From JACQAP01 sp035275265 (GTDB lineage Bacteria > Pseudomonadota > Gammaproteobacteria > Burkholderiales > JACQAP01), in contig DATENC010000029.1 of the NCBI GenBank assembly GCA_035275265.1, positions 1 to 64,000 of the forward strand: 64,000 bases of DNA, read 5' to 3'. Positions 7,517 to 15,496 of this stretch are shown one piece after another; position 1 is the first letter of the stretch; the number at the start of each line of letters is the position of its first letter. The notes below the pieces were generated by a model. The model was not told where the DNA came from. It was given only the letters and a program-made list of their open reading frames with translations, and did no database searches. Both the position numbers and the translations under genes were made by a program.

Positions 7517-8545
7517 ATGATGCCAACCGCCACGCCAGATCATGGCCTGAAAATCTTCACCACCTGCCCCACTTCACTGGTGTCGCAACCCGGGAGTTGT
7601 TTTCGCGAACTGGAGGAGATGGCACGCGCCAGCGAAGAGGCGGGCTGCGAAGGCATTCTGGTCTTCACGGACAATGCGCAACTGGATCCCTGGCTGGTCT
7701 CTCAAATCATCATCGAGGCCACCGATCATCTATGTCCGCTGGTCGCGATCCAGCCGGTGTACATGCATCCCTACAGCGTGGCCAAGATGATCACCTCGTT
7801 GGCGTTCCTGTACGGCCGGCGCGTGTATCTGAACATGGTGGCAGGAGGATTCAAGAACGATCTGGCGGCGCTCAACGATCTCACACCCCACGATGACCGT
7901 TATCTGCGGCTGGTGGAGTACACCAGCATCATCCAGGGTCTGGTGCGAAGCGCCGATGCGGTGAGCTTCGAAGGCCGCTACTACAAGGTGAGCAACCTGA
8001 AGCTCACCCCGCCGCTGCCGGCCAGCCTGATGCCCGGCCTGCTGGTCTCGGGGTCTTCCGAAGCAGGCATGCAAGCGGCCCGCCAGTTGGGGGCAACGGC
8101 CGTCGAGTATCCGAAGCCCCCAGCCGAGTACGCGGCCCTGCCCGCCAACCAGGCCGCATCGAGCGGCATCCGCATCGGCATCATCGCTCGCCCGCAAGAG
8201 GCCGAGGCCTGGACGGTGGCGCGTGCGCGCTATCCGGAAGACCGCAAGGGCCAGCTCACCCACCAGCTGGCAATGAAGGTGTCGGATTCTTCCTGGCACC
8301 GCCAGCTGTCCGAACTGGGCAATGCCCACTCGGCAGAAGAAAACCCGTACTGGCTGGTGCCGTTCCAGAACTACAAGGCCATCTGTCCCTTTTTGGTAGG
8401 GAGCTACGACCGGGTTGCGGACGAGGTCGCACGCTATGTGGACTTCGGCTACCGCACCTTCATTCTCGATGTGCCCGCAAGTGTGGAGGAGATGCGCCAC
8501 ATCGGAACCGTGTTCGAACGCGCCGTGGCGCGCTGCCCAGCATGA
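7517..8545 (+). CDS. luciferase-like flavin-dependent monooxygenase
   Basis: A 342-residue protein of the LLM class, a TIM-barrel enzyme that uses reduced FMN and oxygen. Family landmarks are EGILVFTDNAQLDPW near the N-terminus, YGRRVYLNMVAGGFKNDL, the stretch YLRLVEYTSIIQGLV, FEGRYYKV, and the late PFLVGSYDRVADEVARYVDFGYRTFIL, as in alkanesulfonate monooxygenase relatives. It likely oxidises a small or carrier-bound substrate; FMNH2 could come from the flavin reductase at 14343-14831. ATG 7517 or the adjacent ATG 7520 is the start. Its TGA overlaps the ATG of the adenylation-domain gene by four bases, so the two are translationally coupled. Related monooxygenases act in nonribosomal peptide pathways, which supports a biosynthetic role here. 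Confidence 0.87.
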   Translation: MMPTATPDHGLKIFTTCPTSLVSQPGSCFRELEEMARASEEAGCEGILVFTDNAQLDPWLVSQIIIEATDHLCPLVAIQPVYMHPYSVAKMITSLAFLYGRRVYLNMVAGGFKNDLAALNDLTPHDDRYLRLVEYTSIIQGLVRSADAVSFEGRYYKVSNLKLTPPLPASLMPGLLVSGSSEAGMQAARQLGATAVEYPKPPAEYAALPANQAASSGIRIGIIARPQEAEAWTVARARYPEDRKGQLTHQLAMKVSDSSWHRQLSELGNAHSAEENPYWLVPFQNYKAICPFLVGSYDRVADEVARYVDFGYRTFILDVPASVEEMRHIGTVFERAVARCPA

Positions 8546-10233
8546 TCTCCCCGTTGCTGCAGCAAGGGGTAACCGAGCAGGCACAGACGCGTCCGGAAGC
8601 TACGGCGCTGGTGTTCAATGGTACGCGCCTGAGTTACGGCTCGATCGAGGAGCAAGCCAACCGTCTCGCCCATCTGTTGAAAGACGCAGGTTGCCGACGG
8701 GGAGACCGGGTCGGTTTGCTGATGCCGAAGATGCCCACGGCGATCGTGGCCATGCTCGGCGTTCTCAAAGCCGACGCGATCTACGTACCAATGGATCCGG
8801 CCAGTCCTGCGGCACGCCAAGCACGGGTACTGGAAATCGCTGATTGCCGCTGTATTCTGGCGGCCGGCCCGGTCGGCAAAGGTCTGCGCGAAGCGCTTGC
8901 AGCCGCGACGCTGCGGCAACTGCCCACAATCGGCTGGTTGGACGAAAACGTGCCACCGGCGATCGATCCTGCACCGGCATTCTCATTTGGCGACCTGGGC
9001 GGCTATCCGGCGACTCGACCTCTTTATTCCAATAGCGGCGACGACATCGCGCACATCCTCTTCACATCGGGTTCCACTGGATTGCCGAAGGGCGTGATGA
9101 TCACGCACGGAGCCGTGGTACACCTCATCCAATGGGCGCGAGCGTACTTCGGCATCGCTTCCACGGACCGCATTTCCCAGCACCCGCCGTTACGTTTCGA
9201 CGTTTCCACGTTCGACATTTTCGGCACGCTCTGGTCCGGGGCCGAGTTGCATCTGGTTCCTCCCGAGCTCAACCTGTTGCCGCACAAGCTGGCGCAATTC
9301 ATTCGCGACGCCGGGCTCACACAGTGGTTCTCGGTGCCTTCCGTTCTCAACCTGTTGGCAAATTTCGATGTCGTGCGCCAGGACGACTTTCCTGCGCTTC
9401 GCCGGGTGTTGTTTGCCGGCGAAGTGTTGCCGACGCCTACGCTGATGCACTGGATGCGCAAGCTGCCGCACGCGCGTTTTACCAACATGTACGGCCCCAC
9501 CGAAACCACCATCGTAAGCAGTTATTACACGGTGCCTCGATGCCCGGCCGACGAGCGCGAGCAAATTCCAATGGGCACCGCATGCGCAGGCGAGCAACTG
9601 CTCATTTTGGACGAGCAGTTGCGGCCCGTGGTTACCGGCGAAATCGGTGACCTCTATATCCAAGGTGTGGGCCTGAGTCCGGGCTATTGGCGCGACCCTG
9701 AGAAAACTCGTCAGGCATTCCTCCCATATTCCAGCGAAGCCGGGCCGCAAGACCGCATCTACAAGACCGGCGACCTGGCGCGCCGCGGCGCCGACGGCCT
9801 CTACTATTTTGCCGGTCGTGCCGATACGCAGATCAAGAGTCGTGGCTACCGCATCGAGTTGGGCGAGATCGAGGCGGCGTTGCATGCGCTCCCAGACCTG
9901 CAGGAAAGCGCCGTGGTGGCGATCAAGTCCGAAGGTTTCGAAGGCTGGCTGATCTGCTGCGCCTATGTGCCGGCGGCGGACGGCGACGTTTCAGTCACCA
10001 ACCTGCGGGAGGGTTTAGCCAGACTCGTGCCCGGCTACATGCTTCCGGCGCGCTGGATGCGCTTTGATGTCCTGCCCAAGAACGACAACGGGAAAATCGA
10101 CCGCCCGCGTTTGAGGAATCAATTCGCCGGCGATGAGGCGCGCGTGGAGAACTTGCAAACTGCGGACGCGCCCGCTCATGAATACGTTCACGGGACCGAA
10201 CGCATGGTTAGCCCGGCTTCGGCACGCACCTGA
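8542..10233 (+). CDS. stand-alone amino-acid adenylation (A) domain protein
   Basis: A 563-residue AMP-forming ligase of the nonribosomal-peptide type. Core motifs appear in order: A3 FTSGSTGLPKGVMITH, A4 RFDVSTFDIFGTLWSG, A5 NMYGPTETTI, A7 YKTGDLARRG, A8 GRADTQIKSRGYRIELGEIE and A10 NDNGKIDR with the catalytic Lys. The Asp of FDVS is the residue that binds the alpha-amino group, so the substrate is probably an amino acid. Aligned by eye to GrsA the pocket reads roughly D-V-F-F-L-A-M-I-V-K, which matches no code I know. There is no fused condensation or carrier domain; the ACP gene begins 15 bases after the stop and is the obvious partner. The start overlaps the monooxygenase stop (ATGA). Confidence 0.9.
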   Translation: MISPLLQQGVTEQAQTRPEATALVFNGTRLSYGSIEEQANRLAHLLKDAGCRRGDRVGLLMPKMPTAIVAMLGVLKADAIYVPMDPASPAARQARVLEIADCRCILAAGPVGKGLREALAAATLRQLPTIGWLDENVPPAIDPAPAFSFGDLGGYPATRPLYSNSGDDIAHILFTSGSTGLPKGVMITHGAVVHLIQWARAYFGIASTDRISQHPPLRFDVSTFDIFGTLWSGAELHLVPPELNLLPHKLAQFIRDAGLTQWFSVPSVLNLLANFDVVRQDDFPALRRVLFAGEVLPTPTLMHWMRKLPHARFTNMYGPTETTIVSSYYTVPRCPADEREQIPMGTACAGEQLLILDEQLRPVVTGEIGDLYIQGVGLSPGYWRDPEKTRQAFLPYSSEAGPQDRIYKTGDLARRGADGLYYFAGRADTQIKSRGYRIELGEIEAALHALPDLQESAVVAIKSEGFEGWLICCAYVPAADGDVSVTNLREGLARLVPGYMLPARWMRFDVLPKNDNGKIDRPRLRNQFAGDEARVENLQTADAPAHEYVHGTERMVSPASART

Positions 10234-10248
10234 ATTGGGAAATTGATT

Positions 10249-10539
10249 TTGACCACTACCACCATCATCACCGAGCGCCTCGGCGCACTGTTCACCGAGC
10301 GCTTCCACATCGAGGTACCCTCCGCGGATACCGATCTGCTCGAGACCGGTATTCTGGATTCCTTCCAGTTCGTTGAGTTGCTGTTTCAGCTCGAGCAGCA
10401 CTTCGGCCTGCGCGTCAGTATCGACGACATCGACCTCGAAGACCTGCGAACCCTGGAGCGGATCGCCCGACTGGTGGAAGCCAATGGCGCCGCCGCCACC
10501 AGTCCCCTGCCCGCTCCGGCATCGGGCGCTGCCAATTAA
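10249..10539 (+). CDS. acyl/peptidyl carrier protein, copy 2
   Basis: A 96-residue carrier protein with the phosphopantetheine serine in ETGILDSFQFVELL. It follows the adenylation-domain gene by 15 bases and is the likely acceptor of the activated amino acid. The start is TTG 10249, preceded by GGGA, exactly as in the other copy at 1059. Protein differences between the copies are few (Ala/Glu in the last helix plus the Pro/Ala tail). At DNA level the first 66 coding bases and the block encoding SIDDIDLEDLRTL are almost unchanged, while the middle carries silent changes. Homology continues for roughly 100 bases after the stop in both copies. Confidence 0.9.
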   Translation: MTTTTIITERLGALFTERFHIEVPSADTDLLETGILDSFQFVELLFQLEQHFGLRVSIDDIDLEDLRTLERIARLVEANGAAATSPLPAPASGAAN

Positions 10540-10699
10540 TCAAGGCGAAGGGATGCCAGGTGCAGCGCTCCGTAGTTCCGGAACCGACGCGCAGAACGCC
10601 GGATCGAACGGGGAGGCAAGAGCAGAAACGGGAGCGCAAGGAGAATCCGCGGCACTCCAGCCATTGGTAACGGCGAACCGCCAGCCAACGCATCCGGGC

Positions 10700-11791
10700 A
10701 TGTCAGAGATTCGCGTCCTCGCCGAGGACGACGTTCCCGCGACGGCCGCACTGTTCGCGCGCGTCTATCCGCAATATCGGTGGCATTCACAGGCAGCGTG
10801 CGAAGCCTATTTCCGCGAGATGCTCTTCGGCAACCCTTGGTGCGACCCCGAGCTGCCGTCTTGGGTCGCCGAGCAGGACGGGAGCATCGTCGGTGTACAA
10901 ACCGTAATGCCCCGGCCCATGCGTTTCCAAGGGCGCCCGCTCCGCGTCGCCGTAAGCTGCCAGTTCATGGTTGACCCGGACAAGCGCCGCAGCCTCACCG
11001 CGTTGCAGCTGATCAAGGCGTATCTCTCGGGACCGCAGGATCTTTCGCTTGCCGATGGCGCAAGCAACCAGGCTCGGCACTTGTGGATCAGCCTCGGGGG
11101 GATAGCACCTCTGCTCTACAGCCTTCACTGGACCCGGCCGCTGCGCCCGGCCCGCTATGCCCTCTCGCTTCTGGAAGAGCACGCCGCGCTACCTGCTGCT
11201 TTGACATTTGCGGCACGGCCTGTGGCTGCCTTGGCCGACGCGCTTTCCGCCCGAATGCCCCCGAATCGATTTTTTCGGGAAGACCACGATCTCGCAGAGG
11301 ACAACCTCGATCCGGCTACGATGCTGTCGCATCTGCCGGAGGTCATGGGCGGCAAGGCATTGCAGCCGGTTTACGACGCCGGTTCGCTGGCGTGGCTGCT
11401 CGAACAAATCGGCCGCAAGACGCGTCACGGAGCCCTGCGCTCGCGAGCAGTGTTCGACAGCGAGCGGCGGTTCATCGGGTGGTATCTTTACTTCTTGAAT
11501 GCCGGCGGGGTCAGCGAAATTGTACAAGTTGCTGCCGCCGATGGGTCATTCGACAGCGTGTTGCGCCGGCTTCTTGCCGACGCCTGGCACCACGGCTCGG
11601 CCGCGGTTCGTGGGCGCCTCGACCCGCACTTTGCTCAGGAACTCTCGACCCGGCATTCCTGGTTCCGACGCGAGGGAACGTGGACTCTGGTCCATTCCCG
11701 CCATGCAGACATCACCACCGCGATTCACCGAGGAGATGCCTGCCTCAGCCGCCTGGAGGGTGAGTGGTGGCTGCGATTCCAGGGCGGATGA
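10700..11791 (+). CDS. GNAT-family N-acyltransferase
   Basis: A 363-residue protein whose N-terminal 130 residues look like a GNAT domain: MSEIRVLAEDDVPATAALF, the strand SWVAEQDGSIVGVQTVMPRP and the acyl-CoA-binding loop region VDPDKRRSLTALQLIKAYL. The C-terminal two thirds resemble the extended GNAT proteins of exopolysaccharide loci. It follows the second ACP after a 160-base gap that shares sequence with the DNA after the first ACP. ATG 10700 is the first start that keeps the GNAT fold intact; the open frame extends further upstream only through the duplicated ACP region. A role in transferring an acyl or aminoacyl group from the carrier protein to a sugar is plausible but not shown. Confidence 0.72.
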   Translation: MSEIRVLAEDDVPATAALFARVYPQYRWHSQAACEAYFREMLFGNPWCDPELPSWVAEQDGSIVGVQTVMPRPMRFQGRPLRVAVSCQFMVDPDKRRSLTALQLIKAYLSGPQDLSLADGASNQARHLWISLGGIAPLLYSLHWTRPLRPARYALSLLEEHAALPAALTFAARPVAALADALSARMPPNRFFREDHDLAEDNLDPATMLSHLPEVMGGKALQPVYDAGSLAWLLEQIGRKTRHGALRSRAVFDSERRFIGWYLYFLNAGGVSEIVQVAAADGSFDSVLRRLLADAWHHGSAAVRGRLDPHFAQELSTRHSWFRREGTWTLVHSRHADITTAIHRGDACLSRLEGEWWLRFQGG

Positions 11792-11897
11792 TTCGTAGAA
11801 CTTCGCAGCATCCTGTCGTTCGTTCGGACGTGCGCAGCTCATCGCAGATTCCGAATATGACATGAAGATGCAGCTCAATCCGATCCTGTTGAGCAGG

Positions 11898-11915
11898 ATG
11901 GTCCGAAAGGATCAG
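11898..11915. promoter_or_regulatory. 18-bp dyad, copy g (candidate operator)
   Basis: Reads ATGGTCCG-AA-AGGATCAG, in the 215-base gap between two acyltransferase genes and 92 bases upstream of the ATG at 12007. This suggests the second acyltransferase has its own promoter in addition to any read-through. Confidence 0.55.
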
Positions 11916-12006
11916 GGGCATGTCCGCGACCATCCGCCTCGCTTTAATGGACGACTGCTAGGGTGCCAAATGCGTTCCCAACGCGTTCCCGGTGGGAGGA
12001 CTTGGA

Positions 12007-13395
12007 ATGAAACGTCATGTCATTGCGGCCATTGCGCGGCTTCGGAGTGTTGCCGAGCCCGGTCGCAAGCCAGTAAAAGGCACGTGCTACGCACTTCCCG
12101 GTGTCGACATCCTCCGTCACCTACTTCGCATCACTGCAGACCTCAAGATTTTCGAGCAGTTTCGCACCGATCTATCGCATGTCGCGCGCGACCAGCGTTC
12201 AAATCGCCCCGCGAATGCCCACCCCCTGAAGGTTGTGGTCATTGAAAATGAAGAGGAGCTTTGCAGCCACGTGCCCGCCTGGCAGGATCTAGCGGATCAC
12301 GCGATCGAAGCCAATGTCTTCTATGAACCCTGGCTCTTGAGACCGGCGCTGAGAACCCTGAAGCAAGGAACGCCGTCGCGCTTCGTTTTCATCTACGAGA
12401 CGGGTTCACCAGAAACTTCCGGGGTTTCGCGCTTGTGCGGTTTTTTCCCTTTGGAAACGGTCTTACGAGTTGGCAATCTGCCGATTCCGGTCTGGCGCCT
12501 GTGGAAACACTTGCACTGTTTCCTTTGCACACCGTTGATCCGGCCCGAGCGTGCCCGGGAAACTCTGACGGCGCTGTTGCAATGGGCAAGTGCGGCCGGC
12601 GGTGCCCACCTGGTGGACTTTTCTCACGTGCGCGGCGACGGCCCCTTTCACGATCTGCTCATGGAGCACGCCGACGAAACGGGGGCCTTGCAATGTGTCA
12701 GGAACAGATTTCCCCGGGCCCTGTGGAAACAAGGGCAGGCGCTTGGAGACTATCTACAGAATACTTTGTCGACCGGCGTACGCAAGGAGTATCGCCGGCA
12801 ACGAAAACGCCTCGGTGAACTGGGCCGACTGGAGTTTCGCACTTTGCAGCAGCACGGCGACGTGGACGACTGGCTGGAACAATTCCTGCACCTGGAAGCG
12901 AGCGGCTGGAAAGCGCGCGAAGGAACGGCGCTGGGGGTCAATTCCAACGAGCGTACCTATCTGCGCGAAGCGGCGCGGGAAGGGTTTGCTCGCAGGCAGA
13001 TGCTTCTGCAAGGGCTTTTTCTCGATGGCCAGCCTGTGGCCATGCTCTTGAGTTTTCTGGCCGGCACTGGAGGCTTTACGTTCAAGATCGCCTACGACGA
13101 GGAGTTTGCAAAGTTTTCCCCGGGGGTGCAGGTCATGCTGGAGGTCCTCGGTTGCCTGCATGGCGATTCACGCCATGCCTGGATGGATTCTTGCGCGGAG
13201 CCAAATCATCCGATGATCAATCGCTTGTGGAAGGATCAAAGGGTCATCGAATCCGTATTGGTCTCGACGGGAACTTGGCTCGGCGACCTGGCGGTATCGG
13301 TTAATCCTGCGTGTCAATGGCTGACGCGGCGAATCCGCACCTTTACCCCCAAGCAGCCGTCGCGGAAAGTTGCTTCATGCGCTGCCTTGAACTGA
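12007..13395 (+). CDS. CelD/BcsL-FemAB-like GNAT acyltransferase, second copy
   Basis: A 462-residue protein of the same general family as the gene at 5890-7128. It shows the N-terminal acceptor-side stretch EANVFYEPWLLRPALRTLKQ, the central STGVRKEYRRQRKRLGELG and the C-terminal GNAT half FTFKIAYDEEFAKFSPGVQV followed by MDSCAEPNHPMINRLWKDQR. That last motif is typical of the CelD branch. The start is ATG 12007 with the strong ribosome site GGGAGGA six bases upstream. The two CelD-like proteins are only distantly similar, so they probably act on different donors or acceptors. It is followed closely by the JmjC/cupin-like gene. Confidence 0.8.
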   Translation: MKRHVIAAIARLRSVAEPGRKPVKGTCYALPGVDILRHLLRITADLKIFEQFRTDLSHVARDQRSNRPANAHPLKVVVIENEEELCSHVPAWQDLADHAIEANVFYEPWLLRPALRTLKQGTPSRFVFIYETGSPETSGVSRLCGFFPLETVLRVGNLPIPVWRLWKHLHCFLCTPLIRPERARETLTALLQWASAAGGAHLVDFSHVRGDGPFHDLLMEHADETGALQCVRNRFPRALWKQGQALGDYLQNTLSTGVRKEYRRQRKRLGELGRLEFRTLQQHGDVDDWLEQFLHLEASGWKAREGTALGVNSNERTYLREAAREGFARRQMLLQGLFLDGQPVAMLLSFLAGTGGFTFKIAYDEEFAKFSPGVQVMLEVLGCLHGDSRHAWMDSCAEPNHPMINRLWKDQRVIESVLVSTGTWLGDLAVSVNPACQWLTRRIRTFTPKQPSRKVASCAALN

Positions 13396-13406
13396 GCTCG
13401 AACTGG

Positions 13407-14381
13407 ATGCCCATGTCCTCATCGGGAACGGAACCGGCAGACGGCGTGCTCGACATCGATGCGGTGACGTTTCGGGAATGTTTTGATCGCGGACCGTTCC
13501 AGATAGGCCATGACTTGACGAATCATCCGTTGTTCGAGATATCTCGTCTGATGCAGTTGTGCCGGACGCTTCCGGAAACTAGCGTTGAGTACAACGCGGG
13601 AAACATACCGATCAGCGTGGACTCGGAAAAGACGCCGGGCAACGGGCTCAGCGCCGAGGAGACGATCCGCCGTATTGCCGAATGCAAATCGTGGCTGGTC
13701 CTCAAATACGTCGAGCAGGATCCGCAATATCGCGCCCTCTTGCATCGCTGCCTGGCGGAGGTCGCAAGGCATTCCGAGCTACTCCGGCCAGGCATGTTCC
13801 TCGCGCAGGGATTCATCTTCATCAGCTCGCCAGGGTCGGTGACCCCTTATCACATGGACCCCGAGCACAACTTTCTGTTGCAACTACGCGGCAGCAAGCG
13901 GATTCACATCTTTGACGGGCGTGATCGCTCCATACTCACCGAAGAGGAACTCGAGCAGTTCTACGGTGGGGCTCACCGCAACCTGACATATCGGAACAAT
14001 TGCGAGGGGACGGGCTGGACTTTTGACTTGAGGCCGGGCTTCGGCCTGCATTTTCCGGTGACCGCCCCTCACTATGTGAGAAACGGCCCTGAGGTATCCG
14101 TTTCCTTCAGCATCACCTTTCGTACGCCGGATCTAAAGCGGCGGCGAATGGTTCATATCTGCAACGCCTTCCTGCGCCGGCGCGGCCTGTCGCCTGCCCC
14201 TGCCGGCAAGCATCCCCGCCACGATTTTCTGAAATACCTCTTCTATGGGGCGGCCAGCAGGATTCATCGACTGTTCCGCGGAGGCGAGCCCCCGCGAACT
14301 CAGGCGGTGACGCCAAATGCTCGCAAGAGCGACGCAACTTCCTTATCCGCCGTATTCCCACGGCGCGTCCGCGACGGTTAG
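13407..14381 (+). CDS. JmjC/cupin-like Fe(II)/2-oxoglutarate oxygenase
   Basis: About 324 residues. The metal site is visible as H-x-D in TPYHMDPEHNFLLQLRG, with the distal histidine in FPVTAPHYVRNGPEVSVSFS. The spacing fits JmjC or aspartyl-hydroxylase-like cupins. It likely hydroxylates a protein, peptidyl or small-molecule substrate. The start is uncertain: ATG 13407 lies 11 bases after the previous stop, while ATG 13377 would overlap that gene by 19 bases; both precede the conserved part. The 3' end overlaps the convergent flavin reductase gene by 39 bases. Being the last plus-strand gene of the carrier-protein module, it may tailor the carrier-bound amino acid, which is inference from position only. 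Confidence 0.78.
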   Translation: MPMSSSGTEPADGVLDIDAVTFRECFDRGPFQIGHDLTNHPLFEISRLMQLCRTLPETSVEYNAGNIPISVDSEKTPGNGLSAEETIRRIAECKSWLVLKYVEQDPQYRALLHRCLAEVARHSELLRPGMFLAQGFIFISSPGSVTPYHMDPEHNFLLQLRGSKRIHIFDGRDRSILTEEELEQFYGGAHRNLTYRNNCEGTGWTFDLRPGFGLHFPVTAPHYVRNGPEVSVSFSITFRTPDLKRRRMVHICNAFLRRRGLSPAPAGKHPRHDFLKYLFYGAASRIHRLFRGGEPPRTQAVTPNARKSDATSLSAVFPRRVRDG

Positions 14382-14831
14382 CGGCCGCATCCGTTCCCCG
14401 CATTCAGCCTCCACCACGCCCAGAATCACCATCGCATGATCGCCCACGGCATCCAGTATCCGTTCCACACTGCATTCGACGTGCGCGGGGAGGCTGGCGA
14501 GCACGGGGGCGGTGGTCTTGCCCTCTGCGAATGCTTCCCCGTTTATCGTCCCGGGCTCCGCGCGCGTCGGGTAGAAGAACGTCTGCGCGATATCCTGCTG
14601 CTGGTCCCCAACGATATGAAGTACCGCAGTACGGCTGACGGACAGGCACTTGAACACATTGCTTTCTCGGCGCACCGCGGCCATGATCAACGGCGGCTTG
14701 AAGGACACCTGCGAAACCCATGTGACCGTCGCCGCGCCATAACGATCCTCACTGCGCGAGGTCAGCACATAGACGCCGTTGGACAGCATCCGAAGCGTCT
14801 TCTGTCTGACTTTCTTGTCCACGCCCGTCAA
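14343..14831 (-). CDS. flavin reductase family protein
   Basis: A 162-residue FMN-binding split-barrel protein of the HpaC/flavin reductase-like family. Family stretches are MLSNGVYVLTSRSEDRYGAATVTWVSQVSF and PPLIMAAVRRESNVFKCLSVSRTAVLHIVG, followed by GTINGEAFAEGKTTAPVLASLPAHVECSVERI. Such enzymes supply reduced flavin to partner monooxygenases or act as oxidoreductases themselves. The only partner candidate nearby is the luciferase-like monooxygenase at 7517-8545. It is the last gene of the algD-GT4-GNAT unit on the minus strand; its ATG overlaps the stop of the GNAT gene by four bases. It overlaps the convergent JmjC-like gene by 39 bases. Confidence 0.85.
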   Translation of the reverse strand: MTGVDKKVRQKTLRMLSNGVYVLTSRSEDRYGAATVTWVSQVSFKPPLIMAAVRRESNVFKCLSVSRTAVLHIVGDQQQDIAQTFFYPTRAEPGTINGEAFAEGKTTAPVLASLPAHVECSVERILDAVGDHAMVILGVVEAECGERMRPLTVADAPWEYGG

Positions 14832-15496
14832 CCCGACTGAACCTCTCGAACCGCGCCCGCTTCGGCGGTTACCATTTCCCGCCGCAGAGTCAGCCTGTTC
14901 TGCACTTGTGGTCCGGATCCGCGATGCTCTTCGTGGTTTCCTCGAACCGTTTCCTCAAGCAATCTCTGGCTGCGCGGCCGTCGCTCGCCCTCGATATCGC
15001 TGTGCTCGCTGGCCAGAAGATCGAATAGCAGCCGGTCGTGCGCTTGGCCGTCGATGAAGTGACATTGCCGCTGCCGACCGACGAAACGGAAGTTGAGGCG
15101 TTGTATTAGACGAATCGACGGGTTGCCCTCCACGACCCAGGTATTGATCGTGTGAAGACCGAGATCCCGAAACGCAAGGGTAAGGACCTTCGCTGCAGCC
15201 AGGGTCCCAAGACCTCGGTGTCGAAAAGATTTGTCGCCCTGCGCCCCCCACAGCGTCGCGCTCCTGAAGTTGCGATCGACGCTGTTCAGACAGCAGATTC
15301 CGATGGGGACATCGTCCACATTAGAGGTATACGCCCTCATGAAATGGGTTGGCCGCTGCACCATGATCTTGAGTAGCGCCGGCGTGACGATCTGTCTCCC
15401 GTTCCCGAAGTCCAGCCACTGGTGGTTTTCCTTCTCGCCGAGCCAGTGCGCCACCAGTTCGACTATTTCCGGGTTATCCAAGGGTAGAAGTTTCAT
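14828..15496 (-). CDS. GNAT acetyltransferase (RimJ/RimL-like)
   Basis: A 222-residue protein. The first 160 residues are a GNAT domain with the acetyl-CoA loop FRHRGLGTLAAAKVLTLAF and the following IRLIQRLNFRFVGRQRQCHF, typical of RimJ/RimL or sugar N-acetyltransferases such as PseH. The last 60 residues are highly charged and not recognisable. Both ends overlap their neighbours by four bases (ATGA), so it is translationally coupled to the glycosyltransferase upstream and the flavin reductase downstream. The acceptor is probably an amino sugar or an aminoacyl group of the exopolysaccharide. Confidence 0.78.
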   Translation of the reverse strand: MKLLPLDNPEIVELVAHWLGEKENHQWLDFGNGRQIVTPALLKIMVQRPTHFMRAYTSNVDDVPIGICCLNSVDRNFRSATLWGAQGDKSFRHRGLGTLAAAKVLTLAFRDLGLHTINTWVVEGNPSIRLIQRLNFRFVGRQRQCHFIDGQAHDRLLFDLLASEHSDIEGERRPRSQRLLEETVRGNHEEHRGSGPQVQNRLTLRREMVTAEAGAVREVQSG

